A DNA stretch of 46,858 nt, from contig NC_090612.1 in the NCBI RefSeq assembly GCF_004359215.1, positions 4,795,037 through 4,841,894 of the forward strand. Direction: 5' to 3'. Position numbers and translations under genes: made by a program. Below the pieces are notes generated by a model. It searched no databases. It was not told the DNA's origin and was given only the letters and a program-made list of their open reading frames with translations. Shown here piece by piece: positions 18,518 to 28,984 of this stretch (positions are counted from its first letter, which is position 1; the number at the start of each line of letters is the position of its first letter). The DNA is from Bremia lactucae (taxonomy: Eukaryota; Oomycota; Peronosporomycetes; Peronosporales; Peronosporaceae).

Positions 18518-19642
18518 ATTAGTATAATAAAAATAGGGAGCCGGTATAGTAACACCCCTTTTAGTATAGCCACACTCCCTCCCCGTCTGTCTTGAATAAA
18601 AGCGTCAAATTTTTTCACTGTATGAGTCATTCCACTGCATCAAAAATTGAACAGTTATTTTTTTAGAATCGTCTTTAGATCGCTTTTTTGGCCTTTGGTA
18701 CATCACCCCCCGGACACCTGTAACGGGGTGTATCGTTACATGAGATTAACACTTAAAGGTTGTTAATTAATATATTATCTTAAAGGTAGATAATATTTGG
18801 AGGATATTACTTTATATAGTAATATTCAGAATTCTTATCCATAAATAGGCATAGACCATTATATCTATTTATTCCGCAGACTAATCAGCTGTAGGAGTAT
18901 TCAAAAAGAGAGTTACAGATAAGATAGAGATAAGAATTCATTTACATATTTAGTATTAGATTATAATTAAGTTAGCATTTACAAAGATAGAACGAGAGAC
19001 ACTTAATTATATTTAATACAGTTTTCATTTTACCCTCTAAAGCTACTTACCTTAAGAGAAGTCTTCCTCTGCACGTACTAGTGTACGTGAAATAACGTAG
19101 GGCACCACTCGCAATTCCAGCAGTGCAAAGTGGACTTGTACTGAAGCAGTACAAGTCGTAGTGCCCCGTTACAACACCGCTATATCGACACACCCTAATA
19201 ATCTACATGAGAGTAGTGACTGCACATCAGAAACCGTGTACAGCAGCGAGGGAGAAATTGAGCATGCATGTTAGTTCGTCTTTGGAGGTCAAGCTGAAAA
19301 TCAATTTGTTTTACTTAACTTCTACCAACTGTTGCGGAAGCGCAACAGATAGGCGAATCTTAAAGCTCCTTTTTATACCCACCAGGAGCCACAATTGCCT
19401 TATGTCTCAGTTTTTGTCGGCTTTCGTTCGTAATTTCTTTGTTAAAGAACAGCTTGCTATTCAACATGACAGCATATATTGCGATGTATTTTGCAGACCT
19501 TTCGAGCTACTGAAGCTGGAAAAGCCTGCAAAAGCTTTTTTCCAAAATATATCTTAGTTATCAACAAGTTGCTTCCAATCCGCTACACTCATAAAATAAC
19601 ATCAGAGGTAGAAAATTAAGGTTTGTGGCTACATCGGTTTCC
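18518..19642. mobile_element. Insertion inside the family B LTR
   Basis: About 1.1 kb absent from the intact LTR copy. The pentamer agcgt occurs at both edges (18513-18517 and 19643-19647) and may be the target duplication. The insert consists of a 455-bp family A solo LTR and about 670 bp of AT-rich sequence (18518-18713 and 19179-19642). The latter holds a 116-aa ORF (19207-19557) without recognised domains. No clear terminal inverted repeats were found. Confidence 0.6.
18719..19173 (+). repeat. Family A solo LTR with 5-bp target site duplication
   Basis: Starts TGTAACGGGG and ends CCCCGTTACA. It is flanked on both sides by acacc (18714-18718 and 19174-19178), a perfect 5-bp target duplication. 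No internal sequence remains, so it is the product of LTR-LTR recombination. It is the same family as 2496-2937. Confidence 0.95.
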
Positions 19643-20012
19643 AGCGTCATCCGTGATAACGGCTGGCGTCATCCAAGATACGAGGTATTTAAAATAATAC
19701 GCTCGCAATACATATAAGTGCATATCTACAGAGATGGAATTTATGATTGGTTTATATAGCTTTTATATTTAATACGGTTAAATATAAATCAATCTGAAAA
19801 CTACTTCTTAGTTCGTAAGTGCGCACGTGGAGCCGGATTACCGCTCCCGTTACGCCACTTAAACTAAGGCTTCAAGTTTGTTGGGTGAGGTTGCTTAGGC
19901 GCTCATTAACTACCTCACTGCACGTGAGAGAAGACGGTGAAACCACTTCCTCGCTGTGCTAAGGCGTGTGCCTAAGTAAAGCGTTGCCGCAATAGACGTG
20001 CCCACCTACACT

Positions 20013-20025
20013 TGGTAGCACTTGA
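20013..20025 (+). other. Primer binding site of family B element
   Basis: TGGTAGCACTTGA begins two bases after the LTR end. Family C at 42521 has the closely similar TGGTAGCACTTCG. Confidence 0.6.
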
Positions 20026-20118
20026 AATCCTTCCCACGACCCGCACCTCTGAGCGTCTACGTGAGGATAAGGCCAATTATCGATTGGGATCGCTTTCCCC
20101 ATCTCTACAAACATCATC

Positions 20119-20137
20119 GGGGGGGGGTGGGGGGTGG
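20119..20137 (+). other. G-rich tract in the family B leader
   Basis: Nine G, a T, six G, a T and two G lie between the primer binding site and gag. It could form a G-quadruplex in the RNA, but may be simple sequence. Confidence 0.5.
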
Positions 20138-20159
20138 CAGAGCACTTGGTATAGGGAAT

Positions 20160-21049
20160 TGGTGAACAAGCCCTGGCCAGGATCTTAAGCAATCCTTTGA
20201 GCAACATGTTGCTCAGTTGGAGCAGTTTGAGCAATTTGAGGCATTCGTGCTCGGACAGCGGAGAGCCGCGTCCGGGGCACAGAGCCATGCTGCGGCGGAG
20301 TCCGTAACTCAGACTCAGGATGAGCTGAGGCGTGAGCAGGCTCGGAACGAGACTCTCAACAGGACTGTTGAGATGCTCTCCTCCAGGCCGCATCAGCCGA
20401 GGCCCACTCGAATGGACCCGTCCAAGTTCGATGGAACTGCAGCACACACGATTGTCCACTGGCTGCTAGCCGTGGAACAATGCGGTGTGGCGCAGCTCAT
20501 CGAGGATCATCATGTCGAATCTGCGCGTTAAGGCCACAGAGTGAGCTTACTCGTCGCTTACAGCAGACGGAAACGCTTTCCCTACATGGGCAATCTTTAA
20601 GGAAAAGATTCGCTTCATGTACCAGCCGCCGAACAGCGAGGTGTTGCTTCAGGCGCGCTTCTTTGGGATGCGACAGGCGAAGCGACCTCTGCAAGAGTAT
20701 GTGCAGGAGATGTGCTCGCTGTCAGCATCCATTACGTATGTTCGATTCCGGAGCACATTAAGGTTCCAACGTTTATGAACGGACTACCGCATGGCCCATC
20801 GCGACAGGCCCTTTTCAGAAAGGTGCCGTCGACGATGGAAGAGGCAATCCAAATTGCCTTGGTTGTGGAGCAATCCTTCAACAGTGCCTCGGCGACAGCT
20901 TGGTATAAGCCGTCAGCCGAGAGGTCAGATGCCACTCCCATGGAGTTGGGCAATGCAGACGTTGTCTGCTTTAAATGCGGCAAGCGTTGCCATATGGTGG
21001 CTCGCTGCTATGCCAGGTTGCCCTTTTGGTGCGAAGACGCTCAGCAATA
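20160..21049 (+). pseudogene. gag of family B Gypsy element (frameshifted)
   Basis: The N-terminal part to 20531 is a coiled-coil-like, Gln/Glu-rich stretch (HVAQLEQFEQFEAFV; DELRREQARNETLNRTVEML) followed by RPTRMDPSKFDGTAAHTI. After frameshifts the capsid region reads VPTFMNGLPHGPSRQALFRK and IQIALVVEQSFNSA. It ends with PMELGNADVVCFKCGKRCHM and a zinc knuckle C-x2-C-x4-H-x4-C (Cys at CFKC, His, Cys at ARC). Frames change near 20525 and 20720. Confidence 0.85.
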
Positions 21050-21199
21050 GATCTTTCTTCCTAAGGGTGATGGCAATAACCAGCGTGCGAGACGCATGAA
21101 TTCTGCATCGACCACTGAGGGGTCGAGAAATGCGATAGGGGTGGGACCTTCTGCGGACTGGGTAGCATAGTCCCTGAGAACTCGACATTTCGGACCACA

Positions 21200-24100
21200 A
21201 CTTTGCTGGTCTATAGGGCTCGAGTACCAGGCTATGACCATATGATGACCCTCCTTGTGTGTTCGGGTGCGTCACAGAACTTTGTAAAATTCACGGCGTT
21301 TAGACCGAGACCGGCGGTGTTTGAGTCGCTTTACCAGGATGGCAAGCGAGAAGAGGCGCCCATTCGCTTAGCGAACCATGCGCTCGTAAATTCTGAGGGA
21401 GTTCAAGTAGAACTCGCCTTCAATTTTAGCGACTTCCTTTGTAAAGAGATATTCACAGTGCTAGGTAATCATAGGCATGCCATGGTGAGCAAAACGCCAA
21501 CCATGGATAGTCTGGCGTACACGCACAGTTGCGAACTCTACGCAGGACACCGGAAAGGATGTTCTCCTGCGAGAAGCGTATGCAATTGATGTCGTGTCGA
21601 ACACAGTTGAGGGTGCGTCTACGGGGTGTCAAACGTCACCGATTCCTACCCAGCTCGTGGAGACTGGAGTAGTGAAAAAGACGATGGCGATTAGAAATGT
21701 GTCCCATAGTCCTGCACAGAGCCGAGAGCCTGTGGCAGTAGACAGCGAGCTGACAGGAATTCGAGCGTCGCATGAACCGGCACAGTGCCTAGAGCCTGGT
21801 GCGGTTGGAACGGGAGCGTTAGCCAGGAGAGCAATGGCACCCGCTTCCTAGTCAAAGGTCGTGGTGAATCGAAGAACAAGTACCCGATTAAAGGCACGCC
21901 TAAACGAGTGACCTTTGGATCAGCTCCTATTGAAGAGGACGGGCCATCGAACGAGGTGTTAGAGGCCATCAAAGACAAAATTGCGAAGGCATCCTCATAT
22001 GACGTGCTCCGGCAAGTCTTAAGATCTGCCAAAGCGATAATTTAACCCCCGGAGATGTCGTACGATCTGTTCCTTGCCGAATGAAAGGAAGAAAATATCC
22101 ACGAAATTGTCACTTCAGTTCCAGAAGAGATTGGTGGACTGTTGGTCGTCTTCCACAATAGGCGAGAGCGTCCTAGAAATGGACAAAAAGAAATGGTTTG
22201 CTGGTCAAGGTTGGGATGCCTAGAGAGACAGTCCTTTCTTTAAGGTTCTGTGGATTCACTGAGATGTGTTCCCAGAAGAAATGCCGAGGCCCCTACCAGC
22301 AGATAGGGGCATCGGGCACGACCTCGAACCTGGCACCAAGTATTGTGTAAACAGGTAATGGCCGTTGCCGAAAGATCAAGTCAATTATTTTGATGAGTTC
22401 TTCGACAAGCGAGCCAAGGCGGGACATGTACGGGAGAGAAAGTCGCCTCACTGCATCCCGACCTTTTGTGTACAGGTGAATGGCGCGTGGCTCATGCAAT
22501 AAGCTGAACACGGCGACCATACCGACGCAAACGCCAATCCCGCGTAAAAATGTTCTGTTGAACTCCATGGCAAGATTATCTTTTAGCATTGGATTTAATG
22601 AATGTCTATTTTTAGGTACTCATGAGAGAGTCCGATGTAGCTAAACCGTAGTAAGCACCCCAAGCGGTATGCTTTGGAAGTGGCTTGTGATGTCCCGAGG
22701 TTTAAAAGGCGCACCACCGACATTCAACGGAGTAGTGGTTCAAGTGATGCGTCAGCACCGTGCCTACGCGCCCTATTAATTTGACGATGTATTCGTGCAT
22801 TGTAAGGCCGAGGACGGGCTGAGCGAAAAGAGTCGCACAAGCGGCATTTAGACGCTGTGTTGCAGACTGTGGAGTACGCTTAATTGTACGCCTACTTGCA
22901 AAATTACGTCATAGGGGTCTCCAAGATTCCTGTGTTGGGCTGCATCGTCGGTACACATGGTGTACAAGCAGACTCAGGTAAGGTAAAATCGGAAAAGGAA
23001 TGGACAAACCCACGGCATGAGAAGGATTTGCGCCAATTCCTAGGGGCTCGCTAACTACTCGCATAAATATAGCAAGGATTATGCTGAGCAAACTAAACCA
23101 TAATCTGACCACCTTAAAAAGGACGCAGGATGGGTTTGGTTAAAAGAACAAGTTGATGCATACACATCAGTGAAGCAATCTCTTGTAGAGGCACCGGTTT
23201 TGTCGTTGCCAGACGCGCATAAGCCCTTTAGTGTCGTCTTCAGCGATGGCCTGTTTTAGCATCAGCTGTCACCTTGCGATCCCTTCAAAATCTATGTGCT
23301 CATATCACAGATATCAAGCTGATGATCCTTAATGAGCTCGATGATGCGCCATATATTAAGCATCTGGGCTGTAAAGACATTTTTACATAAGAATTTTGGT
23401 GGCCACACCTATATCGAAAGGTAACCAACTATATTCGTTCTTGCGAATAGCGTCATCGTGTCAGGCCTGCACCGTCCAGCAGTGCGCCACTTAAGCCGCT
23501 ACCGATTCCAACAAAATGTTGGAAGTCGGTAAGTCTGGACATCATGTTTGGCATGCCGCCCGACCACAAGGGTTGGACGGGGCTCGTCGTCTTTGTGGAC
23601 AGACTAAGAAAAATGGTGCATTTAGCTACATGTAGCACCGCAAACGCAGACAAGAGGCAGCTTTCTTGTTCCTGGATCATGTGTATCGACTACACTGTAT
23701 GCCCCAGTCTACATTATCGTACCGGGATCCACGTTTTACGTCAGGTTTTTGGCGACTTATGTTGGAGGTGCTAGGTAGCAAGCTCCACATGTCGACCGAA
23801 AATCACCTCCGGACCAGAACCTGCCAATCCGGTTGTGGCGAATGTATTACGCATGATAGCGACTCTCTAAGAATGGCGCAATCGTTTAAATAACAGTGTC
23901 CACGCCTATACAAATTACACACCGCTTTATATAAACGGACTACGCCATCATCGGACGCCAGTCTCGTTTGTGCGCAGCCTGAGTCTTAGTAAGAGAGAGC
24001 CCCTCACTACGCTCGGTGCGACAGAGGGACATGGTTTCGTCATTATGACGATGGCAAATGAGGGTATCATATCAAAGACAGAAACTTACCCTAGTGACCC

Positions 24101-24913
24101 TGCTGGTTTGGCAGCGGCAGTATGGAGTCACGGCAAGGAATGCCTGTGGTCCTAAGCAATAACAATGTTTCATTATTTACAACTACGTAGTATGACTGAC
24201 CTCTCGGTGGTGTCACAAGCGAGTTGGATGCTAAAGCGTGAGCGAGGCTCATCGGTTTGTGGATGAGCGATTAGCCATCACACGAAACATGACGCAATGG
24301 CAAGCGCACTGGAAAAAAAACGAATATTCTGACCGAAATGGTCGCAAAAATATGAACGCTTTAGAAAGGGGGAAAAGTATTATTAAGTACTGCTACCCTA
24401 CCTAAAAATGCAATCCATGTACTACCTGGAGGTACTACGAAGTAATTGCCGCGTTTCATTGGGCCGTTTACGGTGGAAGAAGAGGTTGGAGAACTAAAAA
24501 ATAGGCTCACCCTTCCCCCGTATATGAAGACGCACCCCGTATTTTACGTGGGTCGTCTAAAACGGTATGTTTGATTCAGAAGAGATCACATACCCTCATC
24601 CGTCTAAGGAGACCGATGGTGACGCCAACTGTGAGTCGATCGGGTGAGGGAGACGGGGAAGGTTTTTGCAACTGCTGTACAATACTCCTCGTACTCACCT
24701 TCAGTACCTTTCGAATTGCATTCAGCACTTGTTTTTCATCCAAGCGTTGATAACCCTAACGATCCTTCGCGTAAACATCCTGAAGATCCGAGGTCAGTCG
24801 CAAGACTTGACACTCAAGATCCCCAATTCATCGTTGAGCAGCGCTTGACGTCTGCGACTGAATGGACACGGGTAAGGAAGTCGCATTTAAGTAAGCGAAA
24901 TCGCCACTGCTAA
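21200..24913 (+). pseudogene. pol of family B Gypsy element (PR-RT-deltaRH-IN-chromo)
   Basis: The protease motif reads LLVCSGASQNF near 21255: the catalytic Asp of D-S-G is replaced by Cys. RT begins with DVFPEEMPRPLPADRG (22263); the catalytic box is at about 22780 (NFDDVFVHC), followed by IPVLGCIVGTHGVQAD and KDLRQFLG. RNase H stops after PFSVVFSDG (23250), and the next recognisable residues are the zinc-finger part of integrase (FWWPHLYRKVTNYIRSCE). So most of RNase H is missing. The integrase core has D (LDIMFGMPPDHKG) and D (SYRDPRFTSGFW); the E region is degraded. A chromodomain-like tail ends near 24913 (PQFIVEQ). Many stops. Confidence 0.85.
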
Positions 24914-24999
24914 CGGGCACCTCCAGCACTGATGGCTGCGGGTGGGAATCTACGCTTCCTTCTTAGAAGGTTGCTTGCCTATTCGTCCCTGAGGCAAAA

Positions 25000-25440
25000 G
25001 GATCAAATACTCATCCAGTGGAGGGGTTAATTGATTTCGACTCGTGGGGACCGATCGATACCCTACGTGCTGACGTGCCCGGCTTGGTGACTAACTACGA
25101 ATCGAAGTACCAGCTGAGGCCTCTCCGCTAGTCTCAAATAGACTTAGAGGATTAGCATGATAAGAAGAAACAAAGGGTACGGTACCGCCCATGATTTCTT
25201 TCACACGCAAGCGGGCGAAATTAATTCGCTGAGACCGCCGTTTCACCGCATCTTAATGCGGTTGAAAGCGGCGCGTGAATTCCGCCTCATATTGGTCCGG
25301 TATTTCATTTAAATGCAACAGACAAGGATCGGGAGAATACATCAAGCGATTTCCCCTCAGCCTTCCATGAATTGTAGACGCCATATAACTATGAGCAGCG
25401 CGCTCTAGGGGCGATACGTTCCAGCAACGCCACGCACTCC
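25000..25440 (-). pseudogene. Antisense ORF of family B Gypsy element, copy 1
   Basis: The minus strand from 25440 to about 25080 reads almost openly (one stop near 25252). Its protein matches the plus-strand ORF at 46545-46858: LNEIPDQYEAEF versus SNETPDQYEAEF, then RSQRINFARLRVKEIMGGTV identical in both. It lies tail-to-tail with pol, whose tail ends near 24913, and is cut at its N-terminal side by the DNA transposon. No domain is recognised; it is basic and soluble in character, and is neither gag nor a known pol domain. The conservation of protein sequence between two diverged copies argues that it once encoded a protein. Function unknown. Confidence 0.7.
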
Positions 25441-26600
25441 GTGCTTTCCGCATCCACGACGAAAGCGGATTAGTTGATGTGGGTGCTTTGAACGAGGCTC
25501 TACCTGAGCTGAAGACCGTTATTACCGATTGTTCTCTCCGTGATGTGTGCAACATGGATGAGAATGTTAAGTTTGGTTTTGCCTTTATTTCAGATGGACT
25601 ACCCTTGCCGCCCCAGATTTCACAGGACTTTTTTATAGCATGACACCTGATAGGAAGATCGCTCAGGCAGTGGTTGAGGGGCACAAAATGGGCAAAGTGA
25701 ATTGATCTCCATTTGACTTAAGAAACTGACACCTGTTATACAGACACGCATCTCCGTAGCTCTCACAGCAAATGCTGATGGGTCTGATAAGCTTCAGCCA
25801 TTCTTCATCGGACGCGCCAAAATGTTGAAAAACCGCGGTGTTTCAACAGGGATACAGGAGAACAGTTGGGATTCCTTTGCAGACACAACATGAAAGCATA
25901 AATGACCGGACATTTTTCTAGGATGGCTTTTCAATGTTGACAAAGCTATGAAGGTATGTTTGCAATCTTGTGCCTAGGGATTGACCTGTTAATCTTGAAA
26001 ACATCGGACAAGTGCTCTAGGATCAAGGCAGGAAGGTCCTCTTCTTGATCGACAATGCGCCATCCCACATTGTGGACGACCTGCAGCTGACCGACGTCAA
26101 GGTTCAGCCCCTTCCGCTCAACGCGACCTCGAAAGTTAAACCAATAGATGGCGGCATAATTGCCGCTTTTAAGAGGCGTTACCGGCGCTAGCATCTTCAG
26201 CACGCTCTGGATTGTGACGAACGCGGCGAGATTGGCAACGACCAGCTTACAGCCGTGCGCTGGTCTCTTTTTGCCTGGACAGAGATTTCGGCCAGCATTA
26301 TCAAAAGCTGCTCAATCACACAAGGCTTTCTGCAAAGCCTGTCACGATTTCCATACCAAGGGAGGAAGTGGAGAACATGGAGGGTGAGAAAGAAACTGAG
26401 AAGGAGGAGAGAGCTCTGGAGCAGGAGCTGGAAACCAAGCTCCAAACAGCTGCCGCTCCGCAATCCGATGGCCATTGAGGAGTTTCTCAACCTGTACAAA
26501 AGACGAGAGTGCTCAATGATCAAGAGATTTTGGACGCAGTGCAGGAGGAATAGGAAGGGAATGAAGGAGCTGCATTAGAGAAGGGGGCAATTACAGACAG
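25430..26600 (+). pseudogene. pogo/Tigger-like DDE transposase (decayed)
   Basis: Across frames the plus strand gives the pieces of a DDE_1-superfamily transposase in order: LPELKTVITD and CNMDENVKFG (first catalytic Asp in NMDE); TCNADGSDKLQPFFIGRAKM-like sequence (25770-25830); GIQENSWDSF; LFLIDNAPSHIV-like sequence (about 26040-26070, second Asp in DNAPSH); and PLPLNATSKVKPIDGGIIAAF (26109-26170). A C-terminal charged region runs to 26600. This is the pogo/Tigger/Jerky group of Tc1/mariner transposases. Stops and frameshifts are numerous. Terminal inverted repeats were not identified. It sits where family B's antisense ORF and 3' LTR should be. Confidence 0.8.
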
Positions 26601-27035
26601 ATTTGCCAAGTCCGAGTACATAACCATCTTCGGTATTGCCTATACCATGCTTGATCTGTCCCAAGGAAACCCACCTTCCGCCTACAAGCTACTACGCAGC
26701 CTTCAGGCTGAGATTCGCAGTGCCAAAACCACACAATCTCCCTTGATGCTTGCTTGGCTTATATAAATACAATTTCTTAAGAAAAATTCATCTATTCTCG
26801 GCTAATAGTTATAAGTCAAAAGTTAGCGACCATTGAACGACCACGGTGAGCGTCAAATCGTATAAGTTAGAGGAGGCTATAGGTTTTAGATTGATAAGTT
26901 ATTAGAGGGAAAGCTGTTTTTTGGTGATTTACCGATTAGCCAATCAGAGGTGTTGTTTCTGTGGCAATAGTCAAAACGTCTTTTTTTAAAACCCTAACAC
27001 TGTACGTTTGATCCTTTATAAATTAATATCATCAC
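26601..27035. other. Intergenic, probably promoter region of the ADPRM-like gene
   Basis: The first part (to about 26760) still resembles a transposase tail (YKLLRSLQAEIRSAKTT). The remainder is AT-rich with no gene. Confidence 0.5.
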
Positions 27036-28055
27036 ATGCAGCACGAGACGTCCGAAGTGGCGTTACTAACCTTTGGCTTGGTGGCCGATGTTCAGTACGC
27101 AGACGTAGACGATGGATGGGACTTTCACCACACTTCAAAGCGATACTATCGCAACGCTTTGCCTCAGCTGCAAGCTGCAGTTGCCGAGTGGCTGCGCGAA
27201 GCCAAGAGTGGAACGAAACTCCGCTTTGCCGTAAATCTAGGAGACTTGATCGATGGCAAAAATCGACCAGCTTCCACTTCACGTCAGGCGCTAGCACGGA
27301 CAAAAGCAGCGTGGAAACCATTTGTAGATACTGTGGGGCCAGTGCATCACCTCGTTGGCAACCACGAACTCTACAACTTTTCCGCTGCTGTGATTCAGCA
27401 TGAATTATTGCATCATCCGCCAACGCCAGTAAATGTGACGTCTCCGGTTAGTTACTACGACTTTCAAGTGTCGGAAGCGCCTAATTATCGCTTTATCGTG
27501 CTAAATTGCTACGGTTTATCAATTCTCGGTCGAGAGACAAGCGACCCAGTGTACCAGGAAGCCATGGGACTACTGCGTCGTGTGAACCCGAACGAGAACT
27601 TTAATTCTCCAGTCGGTCTTGTCGCAGAGCAGCGACGGTTTGTGGCTTTTAATGGAGCGGTAGACCAAGTGCAAATGCAATGGCTAGAGGCGACACTGAT
27701 GAAAGCCACTGAAGCGCGAGAGCACGTGGTCATTTTCACACACATTCCGATTCATCCAAGCTCCTCGCCCACGCCTTCAAGTTTGTTGTGGAATTACCCG
27801 GAAGTGTTGGACTTAATTCAACGACATGCGTGCGTTCGCGTCGTCTTTTCGGGTCATTCCCATGTCGATGGATATGTCTATGCATGCGAAGGAGTGCACA
27901 ATAAAGGCGTGCATTATGTTGTGTGTGACGCTATTTTAGAAACTCCTCCATCTGAGACGGCTCATGCATTGGTGCATGTTTATGATAATAAATTGGTAGT
28001 TGAGGGTTACGGCAAGATTCCGACCCGCGAGTTATGCTTTCCTGTGAATGCGTAA
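27036..28055 (+). CDS. ADPRM: Mn2+-dependent ADP-ribose/CDP-alcohol diphosphatase-like phosphoesterase
   Basis: 339 aa, single exon. All metal-binding motifs of the calcineurin-like phosphoesterase fold are present in order: GLVADVQYAD (residues 14-23), VNLGDLIDG (about 68-76), LVGNHELYNF (about 107-116), VVIFTHIPIHP (about 230-240) and VVFSGHSHVDGY (about 269-280). The D-x-Q-Y/F-A-D-x-x-D-G opening followed by RYYRNAL is the signature of the ADPRM family, which hydrolyses ADP-ribose, CDP-choline and related compounds in the cytosol. There is no signal peptide. It is convergent with the ATP synthase subunit gene, whose stop lies 165 bp away. Confidence 0.9.
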   Translation: MQHETSEVALLTFGLVADVQYADVDDGWDFHHTSKRYYRNALPQLQAAVAEWLREAKSGTKLRFAVNLGDLIDGKNRPASTSRQALARTKAAWKPFVDTVGPVHHLVGNHELYNFSAAVIQHELLHHPPTPVNVTSPVSYYDFQVSEAPNYRFIVLNCYGLSILGRETSDPVYQEAMGLLRRVNPNENFNSPVGLVAEQRRFVAFNGAVDQVQMQWLEATLMKATEAREHVVIFTHIPIHPSSSPTPSSLLWNYPEVLDLIQRHACVRVVFSGHSHVDGYVYACEGVHNKGVHYVVCDAILETPPSETAHALVHVYDNKLVVEGYGKIPTRELCFPVNA

Positions 28056-28219
28056 TGCGACTTATAACTTTATAGAGTGAAAACAACCACTCCACACGGT
28101 TTTATTCTAAACTTTTGCATCTTCATAGCTTTCTGATATTGACTTTTTCTCGTCCAGCATACATAATAGCTATCTCAGTTTCAATCTCGAGCTTGGTTCT
28201 TGGTACAAAAAACTGCTGT

Positions 28220-28612
28220 TTAGTGGTGCTTTTCCTCCTTTGCGGCATAAGCGTGTCCTGCGTAAGGAAAAAAAAGAAATGCTAAAACTGCTTCCAAATG
28301 ACCTCTCTGAATTATCAAATACGTACTGTGATGGCACCACCACTCGATAGCACAGCCAGCGCCTCCTAAAATGAGCATCATGTGTACAAGTGGCTTCACG
28401 CTACCATTGTAGATGAAGCGGTTTCCATAGCCTTGCGCCCACGCATTAAATTTATTCGTTGGCGGATTCGCAGTACGAGCTGCGATTCCAGCGCGGGCGC
28501 GGCCAACCAGATTTGCGGTTGCAGCACGCGAGGCCTGGTACTCTTGTGCGAGCTTCTCTGGGTTACTCTCCGCCAGACGGCGAATCTCGTCGAGGGTATA
28601 CTCCTTGGTCAT
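28220..28612 (-). CDS. Mitochondrial ATP synthase f-like subunit, 2 exons
   Basis: Exons 28612-28327 and 28257-28220 give 107 aa. The intron 28326-28258 (69 bp) has donor GTACGT and acceptor TTACGCAG behind a long pyrimidine tract. Reading through it is also open (130 aa) but inserts a hydrophobic, tract-encoded stretch, so splicing is the better model. The protein has a charged N-terminal matrix part (TLDEIRRLAESNPEKLAQEY), a conserved NKFNAWAQGYGNRFIYNGS, and one membrane segment (VHMMLILGGAGCAIEWW). It ends, spliced, in CHHRHAYAAKEEKHH, similar to the short basic tail of F-type ATP synthase subunit f. It would sit in the inner mitochondrial membrane in the Fo part. Family assignment rests on pattern and size; another small membrane subunit is possible. 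It is divergently arranged with the effector gene (372 bp between starts). Confidence 0.7.
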   Translation of the reverse strand: MTKEYTLDEIRRLAESNPEKLAQEYQASRAATANLVGRARAGIAARTANPPTNKFNAWAQGYGNRFIYNGSVKPLVHMMLILGGAGCAIEWWCHHSTYLIIQRGHLEAVLAFLFFPYAGHAYAAKEEKHH

Positions 28613-28940
28613 AATGGCAATGGTTATTTGGAATCTGCGGCTGGGGAAGACACACGAAGATTACATAAAGTGATTGGACAAATATCCGAAAGGAAAATCC
28701 AGACGCAGCGTACATAGTGGTACAACTCAGTCACAATGATGCCAAACGAACATAAGAGAGCGCAAAAATTGGTATCGCAAAAGGCAAAACACAGCCCATG
28801 TCTTTTTTGTCAGAAATAGCCGTTTGCGACCAGCTAGCAGTCCCCCTAATTGGTATCCAATGAATACATTGCGGGCGACGACCAAGGATACATGATAATC
28901 TTATATTTGTATATTCATTACACCAAAACTACTGGCTCGG

Positions 28941-28947
28941 TCACTCC
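28941..28947 (+). promoter_or_regulatory. Putative initiator of the effector candidate
   Basis: TCACTCC (YCAYTYY) followed by a T/C run (TTTCGAC) lies 38 bp before the ATG at 28985. It supports that ATG over the in-frame sequence further upstream. Confidence 0.5.
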
Positions 28948-28984
28948 TTTCGACAGGAAAAAAAAGTTGCACTTACTTGGCGTC

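Larger units (their letters stand above)
18341..20010 (+). repeat. 5' LTR of family B, interrupted by a nested insertion
   Basis: The left part 18341-18517 aligns with the first part of the intact family B LTR at 45270-45808 (acgggctaaagttgccc; ggtcaatta; gtgtggttcacat; gatgatgcctagcgt). The right part 19643-20010 aligns with the remainder (atctacagagatg; ggattaccgctcccgt; ctacctcactgcacg; cttcctcgctgtgct; gacgtgccc). Together the two parts make 545 bp, against 539 bp for the intact copy. Confidence 0.85.
18341..25440 (+). mobile_element. Ty3/Gypsy element, family B, 3'-truncated
   Basis: Order on the plus strand: LTR (18341-20010, split by an insertion), primer binding site (20013), gag (about 20160-21049), protease (about 21200), RT (22260-23100), a residual RNase H start, integrase (23340-23890), a chromodomain-like tail ending about 24913, then a reverse-oriented ORF segment (25000-25440). 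There is no 3' LTR: sequence after about 25440 belongs to a DNA transposon. All pol frames carry stops, the protease catalytic Asp is replaced and most of RNase H is deleted, so the copy is dead. Confidence 0.88.

Noticed and set aside
19207..19557. 116-aa ORF as a host gene
   Set aside because: Lies in a repeat insert between LTR pieces. No domain, no initiator, and low-complexity AT-rich surroundings.
20119..20137. G-run as a functional quadruplex
   Set aside because: Homopolymer-like tract in a dead element; no supporting context.
28850..28984. N-terminal extension of the effector ORF back to 28850
   Set aside because: It starts with TTG, overlaps the initiator at 28941, and would bury the signal peptide. 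The ATG at 28985 is far better.
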